Counted from the first letter of the stretch, positions 36,501-47,226 are shown. The stretch is DNA of 64,000 nucleotides from Vibrio europaeus (GCF_001695575.1 NZ_LUAX01000003.1:124001-188000); one strand, 5' to 3'. Numbers and translations: made by a program. Notes: generated by a model not told the origin, from the letters alone.

Positions 36501-37295
36501 ATGGATAACCTAATCGCCGTTGTTGCAGCCATACTTTATCTATTAGCGATTGCAACCATCGTTCCGGGACTTGTACATCAAACAGGGATCCGCGTAAAAA
36601 CAGTCTTCGTTAGTGCCATTCTAGCGCTGGCTTTTCATGCGTGGTTGCTAAGCGATCTTATTTTAGGCAGCTCCGGGCAAAACCTCAGTATTCTGAATGT
36701 CGCCTCATTAATCGGCTTTATTATCTCTTTAGTCATGAGTGGCGCGATGTTAAAAACTCGCCTCTGGTTCTTACTGCCTGTGGTTTACAGTTTCTCTGCA
36801 ATGAATCTTGTTGCAGCTGCTTTTTTACCGAGTACTTTTATTACTCATCTAGAACAAGATCCTAAGCTGCTAATTCATATCTCCTTGGCACTTTTCTCAT
36901 ACTCAACTTTGACTATTGGCGCCCTGTACGCCTTACAGTTGGCATGGCTTGACCATAAGCTCAAAACGAAGAAGGCCTTAGCGATCAATCCCAACTTGCC
37001 ACCTCTATTAATGGTTGAACGTCAGCTATTCAAAATCATCTTAATTGGTAATTTACTACTGACAGGGACACTACTGACTGGCTTTATCTTTGTCCAAGAT
37101 ATGTTTGCTCAAGGGAAAGCGCATAAAGGCATCCTTTCGTTTATTGCTTGGGTTGTCTATTCAGTACTGCTTTGGGGGCACTACCAAAAAGGCTGGCGCG
37201 GCAGGAAAGTGACTTGGTTTGCCGTTGCAGGTGCCACGTTGCTGACCCTAGCTTATTTTGGCAGCCGATTTGTACGAGAAATTATTCTTCGCTAG
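36501..37295 (+). CDS. ypjD: Inner membrane protein YpjD, CcsA/CcmC-like
   Basis: 264 aa with about eight membrane segments and a cytochrome c assembly (CcsA-like) fold; the block GILSFIAWVVYSVLLWGHYQKGWRGRKVTWF is typical. The function is not established; in E. coli it lies between ffh and yfjD and has been linked to divalent-cation transport together with yfjD. Here the same neighbours are kept. It is followed by a terminator. Confidence 0.88.
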   Translation: MDNLIAVVAAILYLLAIATIVPGLVHQTGIRVKTVFVSAILALAFHAWLLSDLILGSSGQNLSILNVASLIGFIISLVMSGAMLKTRLWFLLPVVYSFSAMNLVAAAFLPSTFITHLEQDPKLLIHISLALFSYSTLTIGALYALQLAWLDHKLKTKKALAINPNLPPLLMVERQLFKIILIGNLLLTGTLLTGFIFVQDMFAQGKAHKGILSFIAWVVYSVLLWGHYQKGWRGRKVTWFAVAGATLLTLAYFGSRFVREIILR

Positions 37296-37310
37296 CTAAC
37301 TAGTATCAAC

Positions 37311-37338
37311 AAAGGTGCAACGAATGCACCTTTCTTTT
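37311..37338 (+). terminator. Intrinsic terminator of ypjD
   Basis: AAAGGTGCA / TGCACCTTT with a 5-nt loop and a C-interrupted T-run. Confidence 0.75.
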
Positions 37339-37423
37339 ACAGTATTCAATTCTCTTTTTGAAATTGACTTAACCTAAGAATTAGGTCATAAATTAACCAA
37401 ACATAACAAGGAAAAGATAAGCT

Positions 37424-38695
37424 TTGGACGACATATCAACGGGTATCTTATTTGCGCTACTCGCGTGTCTTATTGTTATTTCAGGATATTTTTCAGGCTC
37501 AGAAACAGGGATGATGTCTCTGAACCGATACCGCCTCAAGCACCTAGCCAACACAGGTCACAAAGGTGCTAAACGTGTTGAAAAACTACTCGATCGCCCC
37601 GATCGTTTGATTGGCTTGATCCTCATCGGCAACAACCTCGTCAATATTCTTGCTTCTGCAATTGCCACCATTCTGGGTATGCGATTTTTTGGTAACTTAG
37701 GTGTCGCCATTGCAACTGGTACGCTCACCTTAGTCATTCTGGTCTTCGCCGAAGTCACGCCAAAAACCCTTGCTGCTCTCTATCCTGAGAGAGTGTCATA
37801 CGCGAGCAGCGTTGTACTGACTATCTTGATGAAGGTTCTTTCTCCGCTGGTTATCTTGGTTAACTTTATCACCAACGGCTTCATCCGCCTTCTCGGCATC
37901 AAAGCCGATCATGGTGGTGACGATCACTTAAGCTCTGAAGAATTGCGTACTGTCGTCAATGAAGCAGGTAGTCTGATTCCACGCCGTCACCAAGATATGT
38001 TGATCTCGATTCTCGATTTAGAGCATGTGACGGTAAATGACATCATGGTGCCACGTAATGAGATTACTGGTATTGATATCAATGACGACTGGAAATCTAT
38101 CGTACGTCAGTTGACACACTCTCCGCATGGTCGCGTTGTTTTATATCGCGATCAGATTGATGAAGTGGTTGGTATGCTGCGCTTACGAGAGTCATACCGA
38201 TTAATGCTCGAGAAGAATGAGTTTACCAAGGAAACCTTGCTCCGTGCTGCCGATGAAGTGTATTTCATTCCGGAAAGTACCCCGCTCAACGTGCAACTAC
38301 TCAAGTTCCAACGCAACAAAGAGCGCATTGGTTTAATCGTTGATGAGTACGGCGATATTATCGGCCTGATTACTTTAGAAGATATCTTGGAAGAGATCGT
38401 AGGTGAGTTTACAACTTCTATTGCGCCAAGCTTATCTGATGAAATTACCCCACAAGGTGATGGCAGCTTCCTTATCGAGGGCAGCGCCAATATTCGAGAC
38501 ATCAACAAAGGACTCAAGTGGACACTACCTACTGATGGGCCAAGAACGCTGAACGGATTGATTCTCGAACATTTAGAAGATATCCCGGAAAGCCACCTCA
38601 GTGTGCAAGTCTCAGGTCATCCAATGGAGATCGTTGAACTCGAAGAGAACCGCATCAAGCTAGTAAAAGTATTTCCTGTTCTCAAAACTCAGTAG
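37424..38695 (+). CDS. yfjD: HlyC/CorC (CNNM)-family membrane protein YfjD
   Basis: 423 aa starting at TTG 37424 with AAGGA about 11 nt upstream. The N-terminal DUF21/CNNM domain has three or four membrane segments (SGYFSGSETGMMSLNRYRLKHLA), followed by a CBS pair (about 200-330, with MVPRNEITGIDI) and a C-terminal CorC_HlyC domain (GDGSFLIEGSANIRDINK). The family is tied to Mg/Co efflux. Monocistronic, facing rpoS across a palindromic terminator. Confidence 0.92.
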   Translation: MDDISTGILFALLACLIVISGYFSGSETGMMSLNRYRLKHLANTGHKGAKRVEKLLDRPDRLIGLILIGNNLVNILASAIATILGMRFFGNLGVAIATGTLTLVILVFAEVTPKTLAALYPERVSYASSVVLTILMKVLSPLVILVNFITNGFIRLLGIKADHGGDDHLSSEELRTVVNEAGSLIPRRHQDMLISILDLEHVTVNDIMVPRNEITGIDINDDWKSIVRQLTHSPHGRVVLYRDQIDEVVGMLRLRESYRLMLEKNEFTKETLLRAADEVYFIPESTPLNVQLLKFQRNKERIGLIVDEYGDIIGLITLEDILEEIVGEFTTSIAPSLSDEITPQGDGSFLIEGSANIRDINKGLKWTLPTDGPRTLNGLILEHLEDIPESHLSVQVSGHPMEIVELEENRIKLVKVFPVLKTQ

Positions 38696-38718
38696 CAAGT
38701 ACAAAGCTAGAAGATCAA

Positions 38719-38746
38719 AAAAAGCCTTGGAATTCCAAGGCTTTTT
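38719..38746. terminator. Bidirectional terminator between yfjD and rpoS
   Basis: A perfect 28-nt palindrome centred on GGAATTCC, with A/T runs at both ends, serving both convergent genes. Confidence 0.9.
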
Positions 38747-38762
38747 GCTATCAGTTTGCAGA

Positions 38763-39737
38763 TTAATCTTCAGTGACACTAAATAGGTTTTCCATATTTA
38801 GCCCCTGCTTGATCAATATCTCTCGTAGGCGACGTAAACCTTCTACCTGTATTTGACGAACACGTTCACGAGTAAGATTAATCTCGCGACCGACCTCTTC
38901 AAGAGTCGATGGCTCGTAGCCAAGAAGGCCAAAGCGACGCGCTAAGACTTCTTTTTGCTTTGGATTAAGCTCATCTAACCAATGGATTAGAGAGTTTTTG
39001 ATGTCGTCATCTTGAGTTGAGACTTCAGGGTCTGAGTTATTAATATCAGGAATGATATCAAGCAGAGCCTTTTCACCATCACCACCTATTGGCGTATCAA
39101 CAGAGCTGATGCGTTCATTAAGGCGGAGCATTTTACTCACATCATCGACGGGCTTATCTAGCTGAGTCGCGATCTCTTCTGCAGTAGGCTCATGGTCAAG
39201 TTTCTGTGAAAGTTCACGAGCGGTACGCAGGTAAATATTAAGCTCTTTGACGACGTGAATAGGTAATCGAATCGTGCGAGTTTGATTCATTAATGCACGT
39301 TCAATGGTTTGGCGAATCCACCATGTTGCGTAGGTGGAGAATCTGAAACCACGCTCTGGGTCGAACTTCTCAACCGCACGGATCAATCCTAGATTTCCTT
39401 CTTCAATAAGATCAAGAAGCGCTAGGCCACGGTTACTGTATCGACGTGAGATTTTCACTACTAAGCGAAGGTTACTTTCGATCATTCGTTTACGCGCAGC
39501 TTCGTCACCTCGCAGGGCACGACGCGCATACAGAACTTCTTCTTCAGCGGTAAGTAGTGGAGAAAAGCCAATTTCACCTAAGTAAAGCTGGGTAGCATCA
39601 AGACTTTTGGTCGATGCATCAAACTCTTCTTTGGTTTCTTGTGCGGGTTTTGCTGATTCTACGGCTTGAAACGTTTCCGTTGTTTCTCGACCGATTTCGA
39701 ATTCTTCGACTTTCGTTGCTGTATTGCTGATACTCAT
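38763..39737 (-). CDS. rpoS: RNA polymerase sigma factor RpoS (sigma-38)
   Basis: 324 aa. Region 1.2 ([21 protein letters not shown]), 2.1-2.4 ([53 protein letters not shown]), 3 and 4.2 ([23 protein letters not shown]) are all intact. It directs stationary-phase and stress genes. It follows nlpD, in which its main promoter usually lies. The conserved cluster ispD-ispF-truD-surE-pcm-nlpD-rpoS is complete; mutS, which often follows rpoS, is not here. Confidence 0.98.
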   Translation of the reverse strand: MSISNTATKVEEFEIGRETTETFQAVESAKPAQETKEEFDASTKSLDATQLYLGEIGFSPLLTAEEEVLYARRALRGDEAARKRMIESNLRLVVKISRRYSNRGLALLDLIEEGNLGLIRAVEKFDPERGFRFSTYATWWIRQTIERALMNQTRTIRLPIHVVKELNIYLRTARELSQKLDHEPTAEEIATQLDKPVDDVSKMLRLNERISSVDTPIGGDGEKALLDIIPDINNSDPEVSTQDDDIKNSLIHWLDELNPKQKEVLARRFGLLGYEPSTLEEVGREINLTRERVRQIQVEGLRRLREILIKQGLNMENLFSVTED

Positions 39738-39806
39738 AGCGCCTCCCCCTGGCGAGCTAGCAAGACATTACTACGTCTAATGTCGCTATTTTACCTAACA
39801 GTAAAT

Positions 39807-40718
39807 TTACGGTAAGTAGCGTTTTGGATTTACTGACTTACCTTGATAGCGAATTTCAAAGTGCAAACGAACGCTGCTTGTTCCTGAGCTGCCCATTGTT
39901 GCAATCTTTTGGCCTGCTTTTACACTTTGTCCTTCGTGTACTAGCAACCGATCATTATGTGCATATGCACTGAGGTAATTGTCGTTATGTTTTATAATCA
40001 CAAGATTACCGTAACCACGTAGCGCATTGCCTGAATAAACGACGGTGCCACCTGCTGTCGATACGACGGATTGACCTCGCTGTCCTGCGATATCAATACC
40101 TTTATTCCCTTGATCTCCAGCAGAAAAGTTTTTGATTACTCTCCCTTTTGTTGGCCATAACCACTTGGAAATTTTATTGTTGTTGGTAGTTGGTTTGCTA
40201 ACAGTTTTGTTAACATTTTGTTTACCTGTAGAACCAACATACTCCTTTGATTTCGATTGATCAACCTTCTTCGGTGGATCTTTTTTCGCCGTTTTGTGAT
40301 CTTTCTTAACCTGAGTTGAGCTAACCTTTTGATTCGAGTTTTTGCTCGAACTTGACTTATTGCTAGGGGTAGATGGCGTGCTTGCAGCAGCGACAACAGC
40401 GCCCGCCCCTGTACCACCGTACGCCGGTGCGGTATAAGCGGGCTGCCATAGCTTTAACTTTTGTCCTGGATAGATGGTATAAGGGGCTTTCAAACTATTG
40501 TAACTAATGATTTCTTTTACATCCTTGTCTGTGACATAGGCTATAAAATACAGCGTATCGCCTTTTTCAACTTGGTAGTAACTGCCTCGATAGCTACCTC
40601 TTGATACTGAGCTGTAGTCTTTTTTCAGTCCGGTCACTGGCGCAGGAGTATGCGCCGCGCATCCAATCAATACGCTGCACAAAGCTAATACCAGAAGAAA
40701 GTAAGACCGCTGCTTCAT
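39807..40718 (-). CDS. nlpD: Murein hydrolase activator lipoprotein NlpD
   Basis: 303 aa. The lipobox LIGC near residue 19 marks a lipoprotein. A LysM domain follows (YQVEKGDTLYFIAYVTDKD), then a long Ser/Lys-rich linker, and a C-terminal LytM/M23 domain (GNLVIIKHNDNYLSAYAHND, HFEIRYQGKSVNPKRYLP). The LytM domain lacks part of the zinc site, as in other NlpD proteins. It activates the amidase AmiC at the septum. It overlies the expected rpoS promoter. Confidence 0.95.
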   Translation of the reverse strand: MKQRSYFLLVLALCSVLIGCAAHTPAPVTGLKKDYSSVSRGSYRGSYYQVEKGDTLYFIAYVTDKDVKEIISYNSLKAPYTIYPGQKLKLWQPAYTAPAYGGTGAGAVVAAASTPSTPSNKSSSSKNSNQKVSSTQVKKDHKTAKKDPPKKVDQSKSKEYVGSTGKQNVNKTVSKPTTNNNKISKWLWPTKGRVIKNFSAGDQGNKGIDIAGQRGQSVVSTAGGTVVYSGNALRGYGNLVIIKHNDNYLSAYAHNDRLLVHEGQSVKAGQKIATMGSSGTSSVRLHFEIRYQGKSVNPKRYLP

Positions 40719-40720
40719 CT

Positions 40721-41347
40721 TTATGCCAGATCACCTGCAACCAAAGGAACAAACCGCACCATCTCTATCACTTCGGAGAGATAATCGTTACCGTTGCGGG
40801 TAATCTTCAACAATTGCTGTTCTTCGTTGCCGACAGGAATCACCATAACGCCGCCCTCGGCCAACTGAGCAAGTAATGCCGCGGGTACTGATTCTGCTGC
40901 TGCGGTAACGATAATCGCATCGAATGGGGCTTTTACTGCCCATCCTTGCCATCCGTCACCATGCTTGGTCGAAACATTGTAGATATCGAGCTGTTTTAGG
41001 CGACGTTTGGCTTCCCATTGCAGAGCTTTAATACGCTCAATAGAAAACACATGATCGACTAGTTGGGCTAATACAGCGGTTTGATAGCCAGAGCCTGTGC
41101 CCACTTCAAGGACTTTACTCTGCCTCGTTAGACCCAATATCTCAGTCATCTTGGCGACGATATAAGGCTGAGAGATGGTTTGCCCTTGCCCAATAGGCAA
41201 TGCATTGTTGTCGTATGCTTGATGCATCATCGCTTGAGAGACAAATTGCTCTCTCGGTAAACGATAAATAGCATCGAGCACTTTCTGATCTTGAATGCCA
41301 CTCGCGACAAGAAAGTCGATTAATCTGTCAGCATGTGGGTTTACCAT
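40721..41347 (-). CDS. pcm: Protein-L-isoaspartate O-methyltransferase
   Basis: 208 aa. The SAM-binding motif [16 protein letters not shown] and the conserved [15 protein letters not shown] substrate loop are present. It repairs isoaspartyl residues in aged proteins. It is placed between surE and nlpD with 2-nt gaps on both sides, indicating one transcript. Confidence 0.96.
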   Translation of the reverse strand: MVNPHADRLIDFLVASGIQDQKVLDAIYRLPREQFVSQAMMHQAYDNNALPIGQGQTISQPYIVAKMTEILGLTRQSKVLEVGTGSGYQTAVLAQLVDHVFSIERIKALQWEAKRRLKQLDIYNVSTKHGDGWQGWAVKAPFDAIIVTAAAESVPAALLAQLAEGGVMVIPVGNEEQQLLKITRNGNDYLSEVIEMVRFVPLVAGDLA

Positions 41348-41349
41348 TC

Positions 41350-42108
41350 TTATTGTTCCTTTAACCAGTTATCCATACTTGTCAGAGATTCATGCGCAGT
41401 CAGGTCAACTTGCAGCGGTGTTACTGATACGTAGCCTTGCTCAATCGCAAAGAAATCCGTCCCCTCTCCAGCATCTTGCTCTTTACCTGGAGGACCTAAC
41501 CAATAAATATCATGACCACGAGGATCTTTCTGCTTAATCATTGCTTCAGCGTGATGGCGAGCACCCAGTCGAGTCACCTGAGTTCCTTTGAGCTGAGAAA
41601 GCTCAACATCTGGAATATTAACGTTGAGAAGCCTGTTGGTTGGAATAGGTTTGGCTGCATGCTGAGAGACTAACTCGCGCGCAATGGCTGCTGCAGTTGC
41701 AAAGTGATGCTTGCCCACCAGCGAAAATGCTATCGCTTGCACCCCGAGAAAATGGCCTTCCATTGCAGCGGCGACAGTCCCCGAATAAAGTACATCATCA
41801 CCTAAGTTGGCACCGTGGTTAATTCCGGCCAGTACCAGATCAGGCAAATCATCTTTCATCAACTCATTGAGCGCAAAGTGGACACAATCTGTTGGTGTCC
41901 CTTGAACTGAAAAAATCTTTGGTGAAATTTCAGTCACACGTAAGGGCTGTTCTAACGTTAATGAGTTAGAAGCACCAGAGCGGTTACGGTCAGGAGCAAC
42001 GATAGTCACCTCTGCCATATCTATTAACGAATCGGCTAAAGCATGAATCCCTTCAGCATGAACACCATCATCGTTACTAATTAGGATTTTTAGTGGCTTA
42101 TCATTCAT
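41350..42108 (-). CDS. surE: 5'/3'-nucleotidase SurE
   Basis: 252 aa. The metal site is in [12 protein letters not shown] and the substrate loop in [38 protein letters not shown] is the family signature. It is a stationary-phase survival phosphatase. The ATG at 42108 overlaps the truD stop by 4 nt (ATGA). Confidence 0.96.
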   Translation of the reverse strand: MNDKPLKILISNDDGVHAEGIHALADSLIDMAEVTIVAPDRNRSGASNSLTLEQPLRVTEISPKIFSVQGTPTDCVHFALNELMKDDLPDLVLAGINHGANLGDDVLYSGTVAAAMEGHFLGVQAIAFSLVGKHHFATAAAIARELVSQHAAKPIPTNRLLNVNIPDVELSQLKGTQVTRLGARHHAEAMIKQKDPRGHDIYWLGPPGKEQDAGEGTDFFAIEQGYVSVTPLQVDLTAHESLTSMDNWLKEQ

Positions 42109-43151
42109 AGATAGTGACGCTCCACTTCGACCTCTTCAATTAGCTCTCGAACAATGGCTGTCGCAAAACAGCCTGCATCTAAAGAGAACTTCAAAGTCAC
42201 TTGGTCACCAATAACTTCCCAAGTGAGATCTTGAGGCATTAATGAAATCTCACGTCGCTCATGACGCATGCGATTACCACGAATCAAAGCCATAAGATCA
42301 AGCTCTGCATCCAAATGCGGCTGCTCAAGCTCAAGCGCTTGTTCTAAAGTTGGTAAAGCGTTGTCGCCTGCCATTGCGGCAGTAATTTGCGCTTGGCCTA
42401 AACTCAATTGCTCCGTCACACTGGCTAGATTGTCCTGAGTAATAGTCACTCGCTCATCACCTTGCAAAACAATGTCACCCATCACTGGCTGAGCGAAAAG
42501 GTCTTTCTCAATGCGCTCTGATAGTATCGTGTTGAAGATCCAAGAGCGGGCAGCAGACAGATAAAGACTACGTTTGTTCTGATTGCGAGTACGGACGTTA
42601 TCCCTCCCCCAGCGACGAGCTTCATTTAGGTTATTACCATGATTACCAAAACGTTGGCTACCAAAATAGTTTGGCACCCCTGTTTTCGCCACAGACTCTA
42701 AACGTGACACTACATCTTCAACATTGCTCACTTCAGTGATGGTCAGAGTAAATTCATTGCCAACCAAGTCACCCGGGCGCAACTTTTTGTTATGTCGGTC
42801 TGTTGCCAGTATTTCAATACTCGGATATTGGGCGAGGAAAACACTAAAGTCTGGTGTCTCTCCTTTTGGCAAATGGACACTCAGCCACTGCTCTGTAACT
42901 GCATGGCGGTCTTTAAGGCCAGCCCAGCTCACATCTTTAGATTTGACACCACATGCTTTAGCTAATTCGTTAGCGACAAAGCTAGTATTTTCACCCGTTT
43001 TACGGATACGCACCATAAGGTGTTCGCCGCTACCAGTGAAGTCAAAACCTAAATTTTCGTTGACTTGAAAATGCTCAGGCTCAACTTTTAGTTTGCCCTT
43101 TGCTACTGGCTTACCATTTAAGTAAGCCAATGGAGATAAAATATCAGACAT
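42105..43151 (-). CDS. truD: tRNA pseudouridine(13) synthase TruD
   Basis: 348 aa from ATG 43151 ([15 protein letters not shown]); the open frame continues to 43187 but that start is atypical. The catalytic Asp is in [19 protein letters not shown], and [14 protein letters not shown] is the second family motif. It forms pseudouridine at tRNA(Glu) position 13. It lies between ispF and surE. Confidence 0.96.
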   Translation of the reverse strand: MSDILSPLAYLNGKPVAKGKLKVEPEHFQVNENLGFDFTGSGEHLMVRIRKTGENTSFVANELAKACGVKSKDVSWAGLKDRHAVTEQWLSVHLPKGETPDFSVFLAQYPSIEILATDRHNKKLRPGDLVGNEFTLTITEVSNVEDVVSRLESVAKTGVPNYFGSQRFGNHGNNLNEARRWGRDNVRTRNQNKRSLYLSAARSWIFNTILSERIEKDLFAQPVMGDIVLQGDERVTITQDNLASVTEQLSLGQAQITAAMAGDNALPTLEQALELEQPHLDAELDLMALIRGNRMRHERREISLMPQDLTWEVIGDQVTLKFSLDAGCFATAIVRELIEEVEVERHYL

Positions 43152-43204
43152 AGTTTTTTCCGTTACTTGGCAGCCAAAACAATTCAAGCCAACCAGTAAT
43201 CTAG

Positions 43205-43681
43205 TTATTCTTTAATCAGCACCACAACCGCTGCAGTTGCAATACCTTCTTTGCGCCCAGTGAAACCCAAACGCTCAGTCGTCGTTGCTTTCACGTTCAC
43301 ATTACCGATATCTGTTTCCAGATCTTGGGCAATCACCTGACACATGGATTCAATATGCGGCGCCATTTTAGGTGCCTGCGCCATGATCGTAACGTCAGCA
43401 TTACCAAGAATATAGCCTTGTTCTCGCACTCGACGGTAAACATCGCGTAATAAATCTCGGCTATTGGCTCCTTTCCACTTGTCATCAGTATCAGGGAAAT
43501 GACGACCAATATCACCAGCAGCGATTGCACCTAGCAGTGCGTCACACAATGCGTGCAGAGCGACGTCACCGTCCGAGTGGGCAATCAGCCCTTGCTCATA
43601 AGGAACGTCAACACCACCAATTATAACAGGGCCTTCGCCACCAAATTTATGCACATCAAAGCCGTGGCCAATTCGAATCAT
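43205..43681 (-). CDS. ispF: 2-C-methyl-D-erythritol 2,4-cyclodiphosphate synthase
   Basis: 158 aa. [10 protein letters not shown] supplies the metal ligands, [30 protein letters not shown] is the family signature, and [11 protein letters not shown] closes the active site. It is the fifth step of the MEP isoprenoid pathway. It follows ispD with 3 nt between. Confidence 0.97.
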   Translation of the reverse strand: MIRIGHGFDVHKFGGEGPVIIGGVDVPYEQGLIAHSDGDVALHALCDALLGAIAAGDIGRHFPDTDDKWKGANSRDLLRDVYRRVREQGYILGNADVTIMAQAPKMAPHIESMCQVIAQDLETDIGNVNVKATTTERLGFTGRKEGIATAAVVVLIKE

Positions 43682-43684
43682 GAG

Positions 43685-44392
43685 TTATCCTTTGTTTCTA
43701 TTTAGATAAAACTCAGCTAACGCTAAATCTTCTGGTTGGGTTATTTTTATATTGTCAGCGCGCCCTTGAACTAAGGCGGGCTTGTCTCCTAACCATTCCA
43801 TTGCTGACGCTTCATCTGTGATAGCAACACCACTTGCGAGCGCCTTCGTCAATGCTTCTGTTAGCGGCTGAGTTTTAAACAGTTGTGGAGTAAGTGCATG
43901 CCACAATGCTTCTCTTTCGACAGTATGATCAATGTTTTGCTCATTATCCGCTCGTTTCATCGTGTCTCGCACCGGCGCCGCAAGAATACCGCCCAACTGA
44001 TTGTTATCAGCTTCTGTCATCAAACGATCGACATCTTCTAGCGCGAAACATGGCCGCGCCGCATCATGCACTAACGCCCACTCGGCAAGTTGATTTTGCT
44101 CGATGTACTGCAAAGCGGATAACACGGAATCTGCCCGTTCTTTACCACCAGATACTCGAATGACATTCGGGTTCTCTGCTAAAGAAAGCTCTGGATAGTA
44201 TGGGTCACCGTCTGTAATCGCGACGATAACTTTATTGACCATAGGATGGAGCAAAAGTTTTTCAACAGTATGCTCTAATACTGTATGACCTTGGATCTGA
44301 AGGTACTGCTTAGGGCGGTCCGCTTTCATGCGACTCCCTACACCAGCGGCGGGGACAACAGCTACCACAGACATTTGACGGGTCGAAGACAT
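43685..44392 (-). CDS. ispD: 2-C-methyl-D-erythritol 4-phosphate cytidylyltransferase
   Basis: 235 aa. The nucleotide-binding [18 protein letters not shown] and the signature VHDAARPCF are present. It adds CMP to methylerythritol phosphate in the MEP pathway. Its start codon immediately follows the ftsB stop, so the two are coupled. Confidence 0.97.
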   Translation of the reverse strand: MSSTRQMSVVAVVPAAGVGSRMKADRPKQYLQIQGHTVLEHTVEKLLLHPMVNKVIVAITDGDPYYPELSLAENPNVIRVSGGKERADSVLSALQYIEQNQLAEWALVHDAARPCFALEDVDRLMTEADNNQLGGILAAPVRDTMKRADNEQNIDHTVEREALWHALTPQLFKTQPLTEALTKALASGVAITDEASAMEWLGDKPALVQGRADNIKITQPEDLALAEFYLNRNKG

Positions 44393-44671
44393 TTAATTGT
44401 CCTCTCCAACGATACGATAGAAAGTTTCCCCTTCTTTGATCATACCAAGCTCATGGCGAGCGCGTTCTTCAATCGCATCAAGCCCTTGGCGTAAATCATC
44501 AATCTCAGCAAACATCTCATCATTGCGAGTTTTTAAGTTGCCATTAACTTGGTGCTGAACTTGGGTTTCAGCATTCACGGCCTGAAAATCGGAAATACCA
44601 TTTTTGCCGAACCACAGTTCAAATTGTAGCCAGCCTAAAACTAAGGTTAGGGTCAGTGCAAAAATCCGCAT
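44393..44671 (-). CDS. ftsB: Cell division protein FtsB
   Basis: 92 aa from ATG 44671 ([10 protein letters not shown]); the frame opens at 44707 but this start gives the normal FtsB layout. A short cytoplasmic tip, one membrane span (about 3-20), then a periplasmic coiled coil (about 30-70). It joins FtsL and FtsQ in the divisome. In E. coli it is followed by ispD-ispF, as here; the upstream neighbour is uppP. Confidence 0.93.
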   Translation of the reverse strand: MRIFALTLTLVLGWLQFELWFGKNGISDFQAVNAETQVQHQVNGNLKTRNDEMFAEIDDLRQGLDAIEERARHELGMIKEGETFYRIVGEDN

Positions 44672-44696
44672 ACCGTCAATCAAAGAAGAGAGATAA

Positions 44697-44757
44697 AGAA
44701 AGACCACATATATATCACAATGTCGCGGTTCACGCGAGATTGGACTATGTGGTCTTG
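44697..44757. other. Long inverted repeat between uppP and ftsB
   Basis: AAGACCACA near 44697 and TGTGGTCTT near 44757 are outer arms; inside lies a perfect TCGCG-GTTCA-CGCGA hairpin (about 44722-44736). Both genes run on the minus strand, so this lies downstream of uppP and upstream of ftsB. On that strand the outer arm is followed by TTTCTTT, so it may be a long-stem terminator for uppP or a leader structure of ftsB. Confidence 0.5.
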
Positions 44758-44785
44758 GTAAAGATTGTGTATCTGTTTGAAAGAC

Positions 44786-45589
44786 TTAGTTCATCATTAA
44801 AAACGCAAACAAGCCGACACCTAAAATCAAACGGTAGATAACAAATGGTGTCATGCCCATGCGAGAAATAAGCTTCAAGAAGAAGTGGATACAGATGTAG
44901 GCACTAATAAAAGAGGTCACAATACCTGTCAGCAAAAAGCCTAAGTGGATAGGTTCACCACTCGTGACTAACTTAAGGCCTAGATAGCCCCCCGCTAACA
45001 AAATGATTGGAATCGACATTAGAAACGAAAAACGTGCCGCCGCTTCACGGGTAAAACCAAGATACAGAGCCGCAGTGATAGTTGCACCAGAGCGAGACGT
45101 GCCAGGGATCATTGCCATTGCTTGAGCGATACCAATAAACAACGCTTTCTTCCAACCGGCTTGATACTCATCATCGGCTAACTTGGAGTTTTTATCGACA
45201 TACCAAAGCAGTAAGCCAAATACGATTGTGGTCGTCGCAATAACCCAAGCACTACGTAAATATAGTTCGATGATGTCTTTCATCAGCAAGCCAAACACAC
45301 AGGCAGGAATGGTCGCCAAGATAATCATCCATGCTAACTTAGCTTCTTTGCTTCGCTCGCCTTTAAAAATAGAGCCTAAGAATGCTGAGAGTAAGCTGAT
45401 CACTTCTTTGCGGAAATAGATCACCACCGCAGCTAAAGTACCAACGTGCACTGCAACATCAAATGCTAACCCTTGGTCTTCCCAACCCAGAACGGCCGAT
45501 GGAAGAATCAAATGCGCAGAACTAGAAATAGGCAAAAATTCGGTTAGTCCTTGAATCAAAGCAAGAACAAAAGCTTCAAAATAACTCAT
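44786..45589 (-). CDS. uppP: Undecaprenyl-diphosphatase UppP (BacA)
   Basis: 267 aa, about eight membrane segments. The catalytic motifs are [18 protein letters not shown] and [14 protein letters not shown]. It dephosphorylates undecaprenyl pyrophosphate to recycle the cell-wall lipid carrier and gives some bacitracin resistance. It follows the folB-folK2 pair with a 33-nt gap. Confidence 0.96.
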   Translation of the reverse strand: MSYFEAFVLALIQGLTEFLPISSSAHLILPSAVLGWEDQGLAFDVAVHVGTLAAVVIYFRKEVISLLSAFLGSIFKGERSKEAKLAWMIILATIPACVFGLLMKDIIELYLRSAWVIATTTIVFGLLLWYVDKNSKLADDEYQAGWKKALFIGIAQAMAMIPGTSRSGATITAALYLGFTREAAARFSFLMSIPIILLAGGYLGLKLVTSGEPIHLGFLLTGIVTSFISAYICIHFFLKLISRMGMTPFVIYRLILGVGLFAFLMMN

Positions 45590-45622
45590 TAAAGTCTCAT
45601 AACGTCTTCAGGTCTTGTGACC

Positions 45623-46108
45623 TTAGTTAAACCATAAGGGAATGGCTTCTAATTCAGTATCAAATGAGGTCTGCTGCCAAATTTGCTCAATCGTCCGCCC
45701 ATCATGAGGGACAACTAATTGCGGACAAAGCTCAAACAGTGGCTTGAGAACAAAGGCATATTTAAAAATATCACCACGCGGTATCTCAGGCTTCGATGAA
45801 CAAGTTTGATCACCAAACAGGATAATATCGAGATCGACAGTGCGAGGCTCAAACTTGCCAGCGTTCTCAGCTCGCCCCCATTTGAGCTCAATTTTACGCA
45901 GTTGTCGTGAAAATTCCGTTAAAGTTAACGATGTTTTCATTTCTACGACAAGGTTGTAAAAGGCATGACTCTCAAAGCCAATCGACTCGCACTCATAAAT
46001 CGTCGATAGACGTATATCGCAACCAAGCGTGCCCAGCTCAATAATAGCGGCTTGGATATGTTTGCGCCTGTCAATGTTTGAACCAATACCTATATAGGTG
46101 GTGATCAT
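45623..46108 (-). CDS. folK: Second HPPK paralogue (folK-like), paired with folB
   Basis: 161 aa. The HPPK signature is present as KFEPRTVDLDIILFGD with both Mg-binding aspartates; Glu replaces the usual Pro or Gly-Pro before PRT. IGSNIDRR near the start is also typical. The middle segment differs strongly from copy 1 at 4009-4494. It overlaps folB by 4 nt, so it is made with the enzyme that produces its substrate. Possibly it prefers a modified pterin, or it is redundant; the sequence does not decide. Confidence 0.9.
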   Translation of the reverse strand: MITTYIGIGSNIDRRKHIQAAIIELGTLGCDIRLSTIYECESIGFESHAFYNLVVEMKTSLTLTEFSRQLRKIELKWGRAENAGKFEPRTVDLDIILFGDQTCSSKPEIPRGDIFKYAFVLKPLFELCPQLVVPHDGRTIEQIWQQTSFDTELEAIPLWFN

Positions 46109-46458
46109 GCGGTGCCTCTTTCGATCACTACACCCACACCAGCTGCCTGAGGGACTGCTCCTGGCTTAGTTAAACGAATCTTGATCCAAGGTACATTGAA
46201 GCGAGACATAATCAGTTCAGCGACTTCTTCGGCAACACGTTCGACTAACAGGAAACGACCACCTTCTATATGAGACAGCACCGCTAAGCTAACCTGAGCA
46301 TAATCAAGCGCATCAACTACATCATCGCTTTTACCCGCTGGGCGGTTATCGTGAGCCATTTCGATATCAAGCACCAATTTTTGCTTAATCTCTTGCTCCC
46401 AATCGTACACACCAATCGTAGTAATCACTTCGAGTTGCTCAATAAATACTTTATCCAT
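46105..46458 (-). CDS. folB: Dihydroneopterin aldolase
   Basis: 117 aa. Family blocks are TTIGVYDWEQEIKQKLVLDIEM and LDYAQVSLAVLSHIEGGRFLLVERVAEEVAELI, followed by KPGAV. It converts dihydroneopterin to hydroxymethyl-dihydropterin, the HPPK substrate. It is divergent from plsY, the folB-plsY arrangement common in gammaproteobacteria. Confidence 0.96.
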   Translation of the reverse strand: MDKVFIEQLEVITTIGVYDWEQEIKQKLVLDIEMAHDNRPAGKSDDVVDALDYAQVSLAVLSHIEGGRFLLVERVAEEVAELIMSRFNVPWIKIRLTKPGAVPQAAGVGVVIERGTA

Positions 46459-46614
46459 TTGTTGCTTCCTTTAGAGGTCGGATACCCAATTTAAGTAAAA
46501 AGTCGTACTATTTGCAGCTCAAACTAGACTGATTTTGTAGTTTGAGAGCGTCAGGCGCGATATGATATCAGTTACTTGCTTGGCTAACACCTGTTTCGGA
46601 CGAGTTACTCTACT

Positions 46615-47226
46615 ATGACCCCACTAGCACTAATCATGATCATCTCTGCCTATTTGCTAGGCTCGATATCGAGTGCTGTGCTTATTTGTCGTGTACTGCG
46701 TTTACCGGATCCTCGTGGTGTTGGCTCAAACAACCCTGGCGCGACTAACGTACTAAGAATTGGCGGAAAAAAAGCAGCGGTTGCTGTTCTTCTGTGTGAC
46801 ATGTTGAAAGGCACCATTCCTGTCTGGGGTGGTTACTTCCTTGATATTGATCCTATCATTCTCGGTGTTATCGCGATTGCAGCCTGCTTGGGACATATGT
46901 ACCCGCTGTTCTTTCACTTTAAGGGCGGCAAAGGGGTAGCCACAGCCTTGGGCGCTATTGCTCCAATTGGATTAGATCTAACAGGCATGATCATCGCAAC
47001 TTGGCTGAGCGTGGCGTTTTTGTTCCGTTATTCTTCTTTGGCCGCGATTGTCACGGTGTTACTTGCACCGTTTTATACGTGGATGGTTAAGCCGCAATAC
47101 ACACTGCCAGTAGCCATGCTGTGCTGCTTGATTATTTTCCGTCATCACCAAAACATTAAGCGCCTGTTTGAAGGAACCGAACCTAAAGTGGGTGAAAAGA
47201 AGAATGGATTAAATAAAGCCTCATAG
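46615..47226 (+). CDS. plsY: Acyl-phosphate:glycerol-3-phosphate acyltransferase PlsY
   Basis: 203 aa with five or six membrane spans. Conserved motifs: [30 protein letters not shown] and [14 protein letters not shown], which hold the glycerol-3-phosphate site. It performs the first acylation in phospholipid synthesis. Divergent from folB. Its stop codon lies inside a hairpin at 47213-47240. Confidence 0.96.
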   Translation: MTPLALIMIISAYLLGSISSAVLICRVLRLPDPRGVGSNNPGATNVLRIGGKKAAVAVLLCDMLKGTIPVWGGYFLDIDPIILGVIAIAACLGHMYPLFFHFKGGKGVATALGAIAPIGLDLTGMIIATWLSVAFLFRYSSLAAIVTVLLAPFYTWMVKPQYTLPVAMLCCLIIFRHHQNIKRLFEGTEPKVGEKKNGLNKAS

